NCBI GenBank assembly: GCA_963696645.1
Contig: CAVOKY010000007.1
Coordinates: forward strand, 2,170,001 to 2,234,000
DNA: 64,000 nt
Direction: 5' to 3'
Source: JAMXLO01 sp963696645
Lineage (GTDB): Bacteria; Pseudomonadota; Alphaproteobacteria; Acetobacterales; Acetobacteraceae
Shown: positions 27,462 to 35,773 of the stretch, in pieces
Numbering within the stretch: the stretch's first letter is position 1
Layout: every line of letters starts with the position of its first letter
Position numbers and translations under genes: made by a program
Notes under the pieces: model-generated
The model's input: the letters and a program-made list of their open reading frames with translations, nothing else
What the model was told of the DNA's origin: nothing
Database searches by the model: none

Positions 27462-27739
27462 CATCGTGGACTCCTCCAAGCCAAACTGTCGGATGTCCAC
27501 GGAACCGGGGCAACTTCAGAAAGCGGCCAATCACGAACGGCGCAGTGGGCTGGGGAGCGGCAGTTCGGAGTTGGCATGCCGAGACTGAACTTCTGATTCA
27601 CTTCGAGCATCGCAGAACTTCTGAAGACCCGCGCTGCCCTACTCATGCGCAGCGACACGCGAAGCCCATGCGATCAGGGAAAGGACGTTTGCGACCGTAT
27701 TCGATCCAGGACCACCGCTCAAACGGAACGAGCGTTGCT

Positions 27740-28096
27740 TCAACCGTGCCGGTCGAAGATTATGTTCACGACGCGCTGCACCTCGTCGAACTCGACCGCA
27801 TCCAGGGTGTAGGTCACCTCGACACGGGTGTTGCTTTTCCCCTCGATCACGATGGCTAGGTGTGTCGGGCTAAAATCAATCAACTTGAGGCGGTAGTGGC
27901 CGACGTAACCGTGGTCGTGTGTCTCGATATAGCATCGTCCAAAATCTGGCGTCTCGAATTGCCGTTGAATGACGAGATAGGGGCTGTCCAGCGCAGGCGG
28001 ATCAGCGGCGTCATCGCCGAAATCGTCGGTCTCGAACGAGACCTGATAATAGTCACCGGCTTCAGCGGCGGAGACGTATTTTGCGTGAAATTGCAT
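27740..28096 (-). CDS. Hypothetical protein, 118 aa
   Basis: I do not recognise this family. The frame is intact, acidic in the first half (SFETDDFGDDAADPP) and mixed alpha/beta in predicted character, with no signal peptide or membrane helix. It lies among transposon relics, between the IS3 copy and an IS5 relic. The size and isolation would fit a bacteriocin/toxin-immunity type small protein, but nothing in the sequence proves that. The interval 27,519-27,739 beside it has no recognisable gene. Confidence 0.5.
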   Translation of the reverse strand: MQFHAKYVSAAEAGDYYQVSFETDDFGDDAADPPALDSPYLVIQRQFETPDFGRCYIETHDHGYVGHYRLKLIDFSPTHLAIVIEGKSNTRVEVTYTLDAVEFDEVQRVVNIIFDRHG

Positions 28097-28140
28097 GAGC
28101 TAGGTTCCATGGTCTGCCTCGAGATCGCTCGTGACGCCTG

Positions 28141-28405
28141 TGAGCGGACGGTAGCGTGGCATGCCGTCATATACGCCGATGCTGGAATCCATGCCGTACA
28201 AGTTCAATGAGCCGCGCCGCCACAAGATCCCCACAGCACAATATCGTGTGACGAACTGGCCGGACTATGGACGCAGCTCTGGTGCGGCGGGGCGCACTGA
28301 CGGTGTGGTTCACCGACGAGGCGATCACTGCGGGGCGTGCACCAGCCACCGGAAGGGCGCGGCGGTCAGCCTATCTATTCGGCGCTCGCCATCGAGACTG
28401 CCCTC
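28141..28405 (+). pseudogene. IS5-family transposase 5' relic, copy 2
   Basis: It has the same MPYKFNEPRRHKIPTA start as copy 1 (ATG 28192) and the same extra G in GACTATGGACGC. It runs further: LTVWFTDEAITAGRAPATGR, then after another shift GGQPIYSALAIETAL, the next IS5 block. Sequence after about 28405 is unrelated. Two relics sharing one inactivating base change must descend from one defective copy. Confidence 0.75.
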
Positions 28406-28588
28406 AAACACGGACCGAGCAGACACGTCGGACGCCAGGTGTCCAATGGCCTCGGGGGAGGAAACCGCGGAGAGGTTAGTAATGCTGCTGAGGCTGGTCT
28501 ATGGGAATTGGATCGATGTACCGTCTGCAAGCCAGAAGACGGTTAGTTCCCCGGGGGTTCGTGCACCAACGCGACAGTCAGTCCGACC

Positions 28589-29038
28589 TTAGCGAATGTC
28601 CGTATCGGGACTTCGGTAGGTTCCGAGGAGTCTGTCCCAGAAGAAATCGATTACCGCAAAATTGCTGTGTGCGTGCAAATGGTGGACGAAGTGAAGCTGC
28701 TACTTGCGCCTGAACCAAGCGAAGCGTGCGAGTTTCGCTCCTGCGACATGATATTCCTTGTCAAGATATACATGCATACAGAACGACATTGCGATGGTCG
28801 CAGTCACAACGAGAAAAAGATCGAACGGAAGAATCAGAAAGATGACTCCGGCGACGACGATGGCGGGAATGAGAAAGTACGGAGTGTTATTTCCTTCATC
28901 GCCTCGATAGGCTGAGGACACCAGATGGCCCTTGGCATAATAGGTGTGATGAAATCTGATGTGGTTCCGGTAGAAGATGCCGCCTATCCGGTGATGACCG
29001 AGCACGTAATGGAAGAGAGTTCTGGCTACCCGATACGG
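28589..29038 (-). pseudogene. Fatty acid hydroxylase/sterol desaturase family gene, nonsense-mutated
   Basis: The minus strand encodes LFHYVLGHHRIGGIFYRNHI followed by RFHHTYYAKGHLVS, a di-iron histidine block. Two hydrophobic helices come next, then FAWFRRK, a TAG stop (28700-28702), and in the same frame QLHFVHHLHAHSNFAVIDFF and WDRLLGTYR, which is the last conserved block (HXXHH...NF...WDRLFGTY). The stop splits the di-iron site. The 5' end is also cut by an in-frame stop at 29039-29041. The intact enzyme would be a membrane-bound lipid hydroxylase or desaturase. Confidence 0.75.
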
Positions 29039-29201
29039 CTAGATGGGAACAGATCACAACTAGGACGAACAAAGAAGGCTCCGACACGAATCACTTCATC
29101 CGTTCGACCATCAACAATGAGGCTCCTCGCCCACCGGGGCTAGCGCATGCTCAAACGCAATAGTGGCGCTTCATTCGGAGATCGTTGACGTACCGACAGA
29201 G

Positions 29202-29735
29202 CTACTGGTGCGACCGGTTGGATGCCCAATGATATGCGAAGGCCACTGTCAGAGTGCAAGGGCGAGATTGCAGATGAAGATATGTCCATCTTGATGGGCC
29301 GATCACTTCCGCCGTGCAGCCATCCTTCCCAGACTTTTTCGCGGCCTTCCCAACACGACCTAATCCCGACTTCTTCGCCAGCGCAGATCGCACCTTGGTA
29401 CAATCGGCTGAGACCATCGGGTAGGTCGATGGCAGTCGCCATTTTTGGCGAGACTGATCGACCGTGAGCTTGTGGTCGGTCATCGGGTGGCGCTGGAGCA
29501 TCGAGAATTGTTTGCCGCAGTCCAGACAGATAAGGAGGTCGGCAAGGACCGACTTCTTCACCGACACCACTGGCTCGGACATCGGTTGTTCAATTGGCGT
29601 CTGCCCGGCCGTGGTGAGCGCACGATGCACGTCGCTGATCAGCTTTGGAAGCGGCTCCGGTGTGACAGCGTTGTTGGCGACATGTGCCGAGACGATTTGA
29701 GCAGCGGGGCTAAGGGCTGATGAAATGTCAAGCAT
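29202..29735 (-). CDS. MucR/Ros family zinc-finger transcriptional regulator
   Basis: 177 aa from ATG 29735 (GGAAAGAAGC upstream). The N-terminal half (IVSAHVANNAVTPEPLPKLI) is the MucR oligomerisation region. Residues 60-110 are the prokaryotic zinc finger VKKSVLADLLICLDCGKQFS with C70, C73, H83 and H88, then KWRLPSTYPMVSADCTKVRS and ALAKKSGLG. MucR proteins are H-NS-like global repressors of motility and exopolysaccharide genes in alphaproteobacteria. The ~50 residues after GLG are unlike the usual basic tail and may result from a 3' rearrangement. Xenogeneic silencing of this IS-rich region is possible but unproven. Confidence 0.8.
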   Translation of the reverse strand: MLDISSALSPAAQIVSAHVANNAVTPEPLPKLISDVHRALTTAGQTPIEQPMSEPVVSVKKSVLADLLICLDCGKQFSMLQRHPMTDHKLTVDQSRQKWRLPSTYPMVSADCTKVRSALAKKSGLGRVGKAAKKSGKDGCTAEVIGPSRWTYLHLQSRPCTLTVAFAYHWASNRSHQ

Positions 29736-29862
29736 TGCTTCTTTCCGGTGTGTAGGTTGAGCCGCCATCCACGGTGACGATCCATCAAGAGGTCGTCGGA
29801 GCATGTAGCTAATGGTCGAGAACTGCGATGGTAAAGTTGGAGCACATCAGGGGAGTGCGATC

Positions 29863-30363
29863 ATGAGCGAAAGCAGCCGGACTCGACTTTCCCAAAGGGA
29901 CAGGTTGGACGGTTTCATCTCACTCGCTGAGTTTCGCCAAGGACGAAAACGTGAGCGCACAACCTATGAGTGGCGGCTCACTCTTGCTCTTTGGGTCTTC
30001 ATAGTGGGGGCCACGTACTACGTCAGGCCGAGGCCAAACGAGATCATATTGGTACTGGTGCTTGCTCTGGTATTCCTGATGCATGTGTTTTTCGTTTTGG
30101 AAATCAGAACAAGGGATAGGCTCGACACTGAGATGGCGTTCTTCAACGTCAGGAATGCGGAAAAATTGCTAAAGCTAGCAGCTACAGAACCTATGGTCCG
30201 ACCAACCTACAAGCGGTCAGTCCCAGCATGGCATTGGAAGACATGGTGGCGGCTACATTCTGCGACTTTTGTGGAGGATATTTGGTGGACAGGTCTGGAA
30301 ATCCGCATCACTGCTGGCCTCGCCATCATTTCCTTTCTGCTCATGGGGCGGCTACCCGCTTAG
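29863..30363 (+). CDS. Hypothetical inner-membrane protein
   Basis: 166 aa from ATG 29863, with AGGGGAGT upstream; the longer reading from 29812 lacks this. Two adjacent hydrophobic helices (about residues 40-58 and 62-82) and one C-terminal helix (about 148-163) flank a basic cytoplasmic or periplasmic segment. I recognise no family. The TAG stop (30361-30363) is also the 3-bp target duplicated by the 1,823-bp element inserted just after it, so the protein is unchanged by that insertion. Confidence 0.6.
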   Translation: MSESSRTRLSQRDRLDGFISLAEFRQGRKRERTTYEWRLTLALWVFIVGATYYVRPRPNEIILVLVLALVFLMHVFFVLEIRTRDRLDTEMAFFNVRNAEKLLKLAATEPMVRPTYKRSVPAWHWKTWWRLHSATFVEDIWWTGLEIRITAGLAIISFLLMGRLPA

Positions 30364-32186
30364 GCGCTTAAGGGCGAAGCCCGACAAAAAATTTGTCGAT
30401 GGTCAGGCAGCGATGCCGAGTTCGCGAAAGACGCCGTTCATGGCAAGTCGCAGGTCCTGGTAGTGGCGATCGATGGCGCGCGGGTTTTGTCCTCCTCGGG
30501 TGGGGCTGATGTCTTGAGCGGCCGCGAGGAGTGGCTTGAGGGCTTTCTCTCGGAGCACGAGTAGGGCCGTGATAGCGCGCAGACCGGACGGCATCGCCTC
30601 GTAGCGACGCGTCGCGCCGATCCGCTGGACGATCTGTTTGCCGCGGAGTTTCTTCAGATCATACGCGGCCTGGCGGGGGCCGTAGAGCGGTGCGCTGTGA
30701 TTGCGGAACGCGCGGACCTGATCGGCCAGTGCCGAGGCGGTGAAGCCATCAGCTGAGGCTGACAACGCGATGACAGCCTCAGCGACGTGACGCAGGCGCG
30801 GCTTGTTGAGATCAATTCCCCCGACCACGGTTTTACCAACCCGTGACGGCAACGGCAGACGCTCGAGCATCTCATCGCCGACGAAGCATTGATCGATGCA
30901 ACTCAGCGCCTCCATGAATCGCTCGAGCATGCCCTTCAATCGGCGGACGATTTCGGGGAAGTTATCCAGTAAGCGCCCGCAGCGGAACTCCCGGATATTG
31001 TGAGCTACAGCCTCAATGCGAAGTACACGTTCGCCTTTTGAATAGATCTTCAACGCCAGCTTGCCGCAATGCAGCTTGAAGACCGTCAGATCATACGTAG
31101 GTCTCTCGACCGCAACTCCCCATTCGGCCGCCCGCATGTTGCGTGGACGGTATTTCGGCCGGCCCTTGTCGCCGAGGATGGTCTTTATCGTCTTCAGGTC
31201 CAACGGCGCCCGGCTACGATCGATCAGGGCTTGGAAGACTTGCTCCATGCGTCCGCCAACCAGGAATATCAGGTTTCGGCTGTACTCCATTTGATAGTTG
31301 GAGAAGTGATAACGGAACCCGCTGCGTTTCTGCTCCTCAAAGTCGAGCGCAAAGCACAAGCAGCAGCGGTAAATCCACCGCTCACAGACCTCACTCAATC
31401 GCCCTATAGCCCGTTGCTCGGACAAGGTCTCTGCGATCTTCGCGAAACCGGACGTGTCACCGATGGCGGTGAAACAGTTGCCTTCCTTGGTGAACCCGAT
31501 GCCCGCCTTGCGCGCCTGGCAGGCGACGTATTCATGGCCGTTCAAGATCACCTGGGCAGGGAACGGTGGGTGCCCGCTGATCTTGATGGTGACATGCCCC
31601 CAATCACGGTCGAGAATATGAAACGAGTAGTGGTTCACATAAGGCTTCTTCCGCTCAAGGTGGTAATTCAACTCGACGTGCCACACCGGTGCCTGGGCTC
31701 GACCGACCAGGACCAGAAACAAGCCCTCGATCACCGCTGTCTTGGCCAGATAATCGTCGGCCACGTCATGCTTGCGCTCTCCTGCCACACAATCGATTAC
31801 CGGGATGTCGTGCGCTTTGGCGTAGCCTCGCACGCGCCGGCTGAACCGGCCGGCCAACCGCATCAGATGGGCGTTGTCCAGAGTGTCGTCTGATCCAGTG
31901 AGCGCCCGCCACCACACGCGGAAACCACCAGGGCTATGACCCATCCCGAAGTAAGCGTTCAGAACGATGCGGTCCACGCAATCGTAGCTGCCGCTCAGCA
32001 GCTCTTGATAGAGCTCGCTCAGTCCGTCGGTCATGGCCCGCTCCCTCGGCGTACTGCCGAACTCCGATGTCTATCCGAGACGAGCATACCGACTACCGAC
32101 GGCACATTGGCCAGTGGCAAGGCATTTGACGCGGCGGAACTGCCCCGCAGGGGCCACTTTTCCACAGCCATGTCTGGGGAAAAGCG
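30364..32186 (-). mobile_element. Uncharacterised 1,823-bp IS-like element, copy A
   Basis: It is nearly identical to 36927-38749 in opposite orientation; I noticed only two silent base differences in the gene. It is bounded on both sides by TAG (30361-30363 and 32187-32189). In gene orientation it starts CGCTTTTCCCC and ends GGGCGCTTAA-like (ends share only CGCTT as an inverted repeat). Both ends carry close-set hairpins. The single gene encodes a 543-aa protein of no known family. No recognised transposase family has this protein, so the element is called from its duplication and target repeats. Confidence 0.75.
30403..32034 (-). CDS. 543-aa protein of the 1,823-bp element (copy A), putative novel transposase-like protein
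   Basis: The family function is not one I recognise. The N-terminal segment has CVDRIVLNAYF (about residues 18-28). A central block reads NHYSFHILDRDWGHVTIKIS then NGHEYVACQARKAGIGFTKE and FTAIGD. A later block has FSNYQMEYSRNL and LALKIYSKGERVLRIEAVAH. Residues about 440-500 look like a winged helix (FTASALADQVRAFRNH ... YDLKKLRGKQIVQRIG), which may draw a MarR-type label. The 501-aa neighbour shares this order of blocks. The amino-acid sequence is identical to that of copy B. As the only gene of a duplicated, target-flanked unit, it is probably the mobility protein; the conserved Asp/Glu/His residues could be catalytic, which is inference. Confidence 0.6.
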   Translation of the reverse strand: MTDGLSELYQELLSGSYDCVDRIVLNAYFGMGHSPGGFRVWWRALTGSDDTLDNAHLMRLAGRFSRRVRGYAKAHDIPVIDCVAGERKHDVADDYLAKTAVIEGLFLVLVGRAQAPVWHVELNYHLERKKPYVNHYSFHILDRDWGHVTIKISGHPPFPAQVILNGHEYVACQARKAGIGFTKEGNCFTAIGDTSGFAKIAETLSEQRAIGRLSEVCERWIYRCCLCFALDFEEQKRSGFRYHFSNYQMEYSRNLIFLVGGRMEQVFQALIDRSRAPLDLKTIKTILGDKGRPKYRPRNMRAAEWGVAVERPTYDLTVFKLHCGKLALKIYSKGERVLRIEAVAHNIREFRCGRLLDNFPEIVRRLKGMLERFMEALSCIDQCFVGDEMLERLPLPSRVGKTVVGGIDLNKPRLRHVAEAVIALSASADGFTASALADQVRAFRNHSAPLYGPRQAAYDLKKLRGKQIVQRIGATRRYEAMPSGLRAITALLVLREKALKPLLAAAQDISPTRGGQNPRAIDRHYQDLRLAMNGVFRELGIAA

Positions 32187-32249
32187 TAGTCCCTTACCAC
32201 CCGACTCTTCTCGCGTCCTGCGTTGAATCGTATGCTCTGCGAAATCCCA

Positions 32250-33755
32250 TCAAATCATAGCCGGAATGACCACCGCCTCGGCAAGCCATTCCGCCGCTGC
32301 GGTCGCGGCGCGTCCGGCTTTGGTGAGGTAGTAGCGGTAGGTTCCAGTGGCGCGTTTGATCACCCCGAGGTCCAGCAGCCGGCGCAGTTGCCGCGACAGT
32401 CTGGTTGGCGACAGCATGCCGAGGTCGGGCAACAACTCGCCCCGGCGGATGCCGGCAATGTTGACCTTCGGGTTCTGCAAGGCGTGCAACAGGGCCTTGT
32501 CCACCGGGGCAAAGAAGTTGATCCCTTGGACCGTCTTGCCGTCCACCGCATGCGGCTTGGTCAGCCGCGCAAGCGCCCGGATGCCGGCGGAGAAGTCATC
32601 CAGCGCGGACAGGTGGGCGATGTAGCGTCGGTTACAGCCGAGCAGTATCTCACGCAGGTCGATCAGGCTGTAGATCGATTTCTTGACTGGTGCGAGTTCC
32701 CGGCTCGCCGGGCCGTGGCGGTGTTCCACCTTGCGGTGGTGCTTGAAGAACGACACATCGTTGGTCGTGGTCTCGATGCGCAGCACGATGCCGTGCTTGT
32801 CGTACATCTTGATCGAGCACTTGCCGAAGCGGTGCTTGATGCAGGTACCCTCGATCCGGGTGGAGAACTGCGAGCCGACCTCCTGGGCCAGCAATGGCGT
32901 GATCTGCCGGCCGAGGAATGTGGCGATCTGCTCGGCCTTCACGCTCAGCACCGACTGGCGGACCAGTTGCTCATAGAGCGGGCCGAGCGTTGTGGTGGAC
33001 TGGAACGCCAGGTCGGTGGCGTATTCCACCTGCATCAGGCTCCAGTGGTAGGTTTGCCCGAATACCTCCGACACCGGGCAGCACAGCGCGGCGTAGCGAT
33101 CCAGGGTACGGTGCAATTGATCGGGGGAGAGACTGTCGGCCAGTTGCTGGGCGCGGCCCCAGTCGTCGATCCGCACGAAAGCGTTGTCGGCCATGGTGTA
33201 GCCGATGCCCTGCGCGGCCAGCCTGCGCGCCAGCCAGCTATGGCCGTTGCAGTAGAATTGCAGGCGGAACGGCGCCCAGGTCGGCACGCGCAGATAGACC
33301 AGCCCGAATTTGGCGTCCTGGAAATAGAAGTAGTAGTGCAGGCATTTGCCGCTGTCCGGCCGGATGTAGGTCTTATGCGTCTGCTTGTCGTGCCAGGGCT
33401 TGTAGGCGTCGCAGGCTTCCATGGCCGAGATGACGTGCACCAGGCCGGGATGGTCGCCACGCCGCTCAAGCACGCGCGCCACAACATCTTCCTTGCGGAC
33501 ATGCGGCTTGGCGATGTGCTCGATGCGGACCCCAGCCTCGGCGGCCAGCGACGCCGCACGCTCGCGCACCCGATCGCGCAGCGTCTTGGCGAAGTCCGGG
33601 TAGTCGAAGATGCGGATGCCACTGGCATGGAGATACCCGGTCATTCCTGCGGCGTAGCACACTACGGGCAGCGTCCCGGTGATCACCAGCCGGTCGTAGC
33701 ACGACAGCATCCCGGCAATCCGATCGTCGTAGCGCTCCGTCAGTGACTGGCTCAT
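32250..33755 (-). CDS. 501-aa paralogue of the 543-aa element protein
   Basis: It shares the layout of the element protein with low identity: CYDRLVITGTLPVV near the N-terminus, a GLVHVISAMEAC segment, CLHYYFYFQDAKFGLVYLRV, FRLQFYCNGHSWLARRLAAQ, GIGYTMADNAFVRIDDW, LMQVEYATD, IKMYDKHGIVLRIETTTNDV and a C-terminal winged helix (LSRQLRRLLDLGVIKRATGT). It resembles proteins I associate with hypothetical or MarR-like annotation in mobile contexts, but I know no demonstrated function. The start is at ATG 33755. It lies 60 bp from copy A of the 1,823-bp element on the same strand. Its own element ends could not be fixed, though a perfect hairpin lies upstream at 33806-33818. Confidence 0.55.
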   Translation of the reverse strand: MSQSLTERYDDRIAGMLSCYDRLVITGTLPVVCYAAGMTGYLHASGIRIFDYPDFAKTLRDRVRERAASLAAEAGVRIEHIAKPHVRKEDVVARVLERRGDHPGLVHVISAMEACDAYKPWHDKQTHKTYIRPDSGKCLHYYFYFQDAKFGLVYLRVPTWAPFRLQFYCNGHSWLARRLAAQGIGYTMADNAFVRIDDWGRAQQLADSLSPDQLHRTLDRYAALCCPVSEVFGQTYHWSLMQVEYATDLAFQSTTTLGPLYEQLVRQSVLSVKAEQIATFLGRQITPLLAQEVGSQFSTRIEGTCIKHRFGKCSIKMYDKHGIVLRIETTTNDVSFFKHHRKVEHRHGPASRELAPVKKSIYSLIDLREILLGCNRRYIAHLSALDDFSAGIRALARLTKPHAVDGKTVQGINFFAPVDKALLHALQNPKVNIAGIRRGELLPDLGMLSPTRLSRQLRRLLDLGVIKRATGTYRYYLTKAGRAATAAAEWLAEAVVIPAMI

Positions 33756-33805
33756 GCTGCCCCCGCGCGGTAACCGCAGGGAAGGCTACACCAGACCTAT
33801 TGGTT

Positions 33806-33818
33806 CCGGCTCCGCCGG
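33806..33818. other. Perfect hairpin upstream of the 501-aa gene
   Basis: CCGGC and GCCGG arms pair across a 3-base loop. It resembles in size the GCCCC-TGC-GGGGC hairpin just inside the 5' end of the 1,823-bp element, but the sequences are unrelated. It could be an element-end structure or a terminator stem; no T-run follows. The remaining 33,756-34,110 interval has no gene I can support. Confidence 0.35.
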
Positions 33819-34110
33819 CTTAGGTTAGTCGGCAAACATGACCAGGGTAGAGGGGAGTGGCGACCGCCAAATTCCGAGGTCAACCGCTGGCGGACTGGCA
33901 GACAATTCCGAGCCGGATCGTCAATCCACGGATGCTCGCACATCGTCCCTCACGTCATCGCCTCAACGGTCTCCCAGATGGTCATAGAGGGGCCTGGACG
34001 GTCTGGGAGATTTCTGCTCGCCACTGGCACGGCCAAGGCAGTGGAGTTGCTCGAATCGAAGTAGCACGAGCAGGTTGCCCCGCCGCATTCGGCCCATGGA
34101 GGAAATCGTC

Positions 34111-34431
34111 ATGCCACCAGTGAAGAAAGCCGCCCCAGCGAAGACTGCGGCACAGGCTACCATCACGCTTAAGCATCTGGCCGCCGCCTTGTCAGATAGC
34201 CATGACCTCCCGAAGAAGCAGACAGAGGCGGTGTTGGGCGATTTGGTAGCTCTCACCACCCGCCATCTGAAGAAGGGCGACAAAATCCGCCTGACGGGCC
34301 TGGGTATGCTGCAAGTGCGTAAGCGTGCAGCCAGGATGGGGCGAAATCCTGCGACCGGTGAAGCCATTAAGATCAAGGCCAGCAAGAAGATCGCGTTCCG
34401 GCCTGCCAAGGAACTCAAAGAGGCCGTATAG
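34111..34431 (+). CDS. HU family DNA-binding protein
   Basis: 106 aa from ATG 34111, with GGAGG upstream. A short Ala/Lys-rich tail (PPVKKAAPAKTAA) precedes the HU/IHF fold: a helical dimer domain (LPKKQTEAVLGDLVALTTRH), the beta-sheet GDKIRLTGLGMLQVRKRAAR and the DNA-contacting arm RMGRNPATGEAIKIKASKKI, then AFRPAKELKEAV. The conserved arm motif GRNPXTGE is intact. It binds and bends DNA in the nucleoid. It lies among relics, and HU-type proteins often travel on mobile elements or assist recombination. Confidence 0.88.
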   Translation: MPPVKKAAPAKTAAQATITLKHLAAALSDSHDLPKKQTEAVLGDLVALTTRHLKKGDKIRLTGLGMLQVRKRAARMGRNPATGEAIKIKASKKIAFRPAKELKEAV

Positions 34432-34636
34432 TCAGGCCGTTCACAGAGCCGTGATCGAACGCATTTGTAACGCTCATGCTACTGATCAGTAGCAATCGCA
34501 CCTGCTATGTCCGGCGGCATGGGAGAACATATCGCACAGCGGAATACTGAGCGTCGTCCGAACAGTCGGAATCGTCCGAGAAAGCAGACAGCAGAAGTAA
34601 TAGGTCGAAAGTTGTTAGATGTCATCGCTCCGGCCA

Positions 34637-35068
34637 TTACAGTCGGCGCGTTGCGGTGTCGATAAAGGCCAGCAGGTTGGCTTCGTCGAGGGGCTTCTCA
34701 AGAATCTCGTCAATGCCAAGGTCGGCGGCTCACGCGTAGATGGCGCGTGAAGCCGAGCCGGTAACAAGCATGAACGGAATTGTGCTGCCTTCAGCGCGCA
34801 GCCGGGCGGCGAGCTCTAAGCCGGTCATCCCTGGCATGTGGTGGTCCACAATCAAGCACACAAACTTTGCCAGTTCTGCCTTCAAGAATTCGGTCGCCGA
34901 GGCGAACGTCTCAACCTTGTGGCCAATGACCTCAAGCAGGAACTGGAGCGAGTGACGCACCGCATGGTCGTTGTCCACTATTGCGACGGTATCGCGCGGT
35001 ACATCGGTCACGCATTCGCCTTTCAACCCGTCCGCACGAAGGGTTCCTGTCAAGTCGGAAGCGATCAC
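34637..35068 (-). pseudogene. FixJ-like response regulator receiver, nonsense-mutated
   Basis: The frame reads VAIVDNDHAVRHSLQFLLEV (acidic pocket), CLIVDHHMPGMTGLEL (phospho-acceptor Asp) and FMLVTGSA (Thr), then hits a TGA (34730-34732). After the stop the same frame continues AADLGIDEILEKPLDEANLL with the conserved Lys, and ends at TAA 34637-34639. One codon change (CGA to TGA is enough) removed the last helix and the Lys. It is receiver-only in length, like stand-alone FixJ/CheY-type proteins. A histidine-kinase relic lies directly upstream. The gap 34,432-34,636 has no gene. Confidence 0.75.
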
Positions 35069-35148
35069 TTGTCTACGCAGACAGCGCGGCCCGCATTGAT
35101 ATGGATCAACTCGTCGTGCCGAACCTGTCTGGCAGCCGAAATGCGTTG

Positions 35149-35345
35149 CTATCGGTTCGCAATGGCGCGCAACCGGACGGCGATTTCGCCGGCCCGTTTG
35201 TTATGTTCGATGGCCATGCCGATTGCCTCGCGCAGCCTCGCAGAACTTGCTGGGTGGGTCGCTGTGGCTTTCGAGATGGTGGCAGGCGTGAAGGTAGTTG
35301 CGCGTTGCCGTCAATGCCTCGGATAGGTCCAAGCTGTACCGCATC
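35149..35345 (-). pseudogene. FixL-like sensor histidine kinase relic (dimerisation region)
   Basis: One frame gives LSEALTATRNYLHACHHLES and a second, after a shift near 35230, gives AIGMAIEHNKRAGEIAVRLR then AIANR-stop. Together these match the dimerisation/H-box helix region of FixL-type kinases (QPLTAI.NYL.AA...; A..RAGEIIRRLR). The phospho-acceptor His block and the ATPase domain are absent. Its position just before a FixJ-like receiver supports a decayed two-component pair. Confidence 0.5.
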
Positions 35346-35626
35346 ATCAGGGACGTCGGGCTGTATAAGTCCGCTTTCGGTGTGTGGGTGACCTGACAAA
35401 AGAGCACATCCGCCGAAGGAACGCGGCTGGAGCACCGCATCACAGGCGCCAATATGCCTTGCGCCGTCGGCGAGAACTTGATACGCCGCGATTGCGCTGC
35501 GAAGTGCATCGAACCCCGATTTGGAACACGGACTTATCGTCGAATCAGACGGATGTCGCGCAGTACAGCCGCGGCCTGATCACGCGCGCGCTTCAAGTCC
35601 GAGCGTGTCCTGCCTATGATCTCGCC

Positions 35627-35773
35627 ATGGACAACGTGAACCTTCCCTTGGATCTGGACCGCTGCGCGGCAGAGGCCGTCGCCACCGGCCGCTATCGGGA
35701 TTTCTCCGACGTAGTTGCGACCGGTATCAGCTTGCCGCAACGTGCCGAAGCGGCACGGGCCGCACTTCCCTAG
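35627..35773 (+). CDS. Truncated ParD-like antitoxin
   Basis: 48 aa from ATG 35627. MDNVNLPLDLDRCAAEAVAT and GRYRDFSDVVATGI match the ribbon-helix-helix N-terminal half of ParD antitoxins (LDRFV...V.SGRYAS.SEVVR). Normal ParD proteins have about 80-90 residues and a toxin-binding tail; this one stops at RAALP, and no ParE toxin gene follows. TATGAT (35614-35619) lies close upstream as a possible -10. It is probably a remnant. The 35,346-35,626 interval has no other gene. Confidence 0.45.
   Translation: MDNVNLPLDLDRCAAEAVATGRYRDFSDVVATGISLPQRAEAARAALP

Larger units (their letters stand above)
26046..27518 (-). mobile_element. Complete IS3-family element A, copy 1, 1,473 bp, GAA target repeat
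   Basis: The ends TGGGCCTGCCCCGCTTTCGT (26046) and, on the other strand, TGAAGTTGCCCCGGTTCCGT (from 27518) form imperfect terminal inverted repeats sharing TGCCCCG and CGTGGAC. Both outer flanks are GAA (26043-26045 and 27519-27521), a 3-bp duplication as expected for IS3. An inverted copy of the same length lies at 53532-55004. Confidence 0.88.

Noticed and set aside
25096..28575. Spaced repeats at 25.1 and 28.1 kb as a CRISPR-like array
   Set aside because: Only two copies, far apart and coding for IS5 transposase N-termini.
32223..33746. 507-codon plus-strand frame opposite the 501-aa gene
   Set aside because: Composition is Gly/Val/Arg/His-rich as in antisense frames; the minus-strand product has a homologue with conserved blocks.
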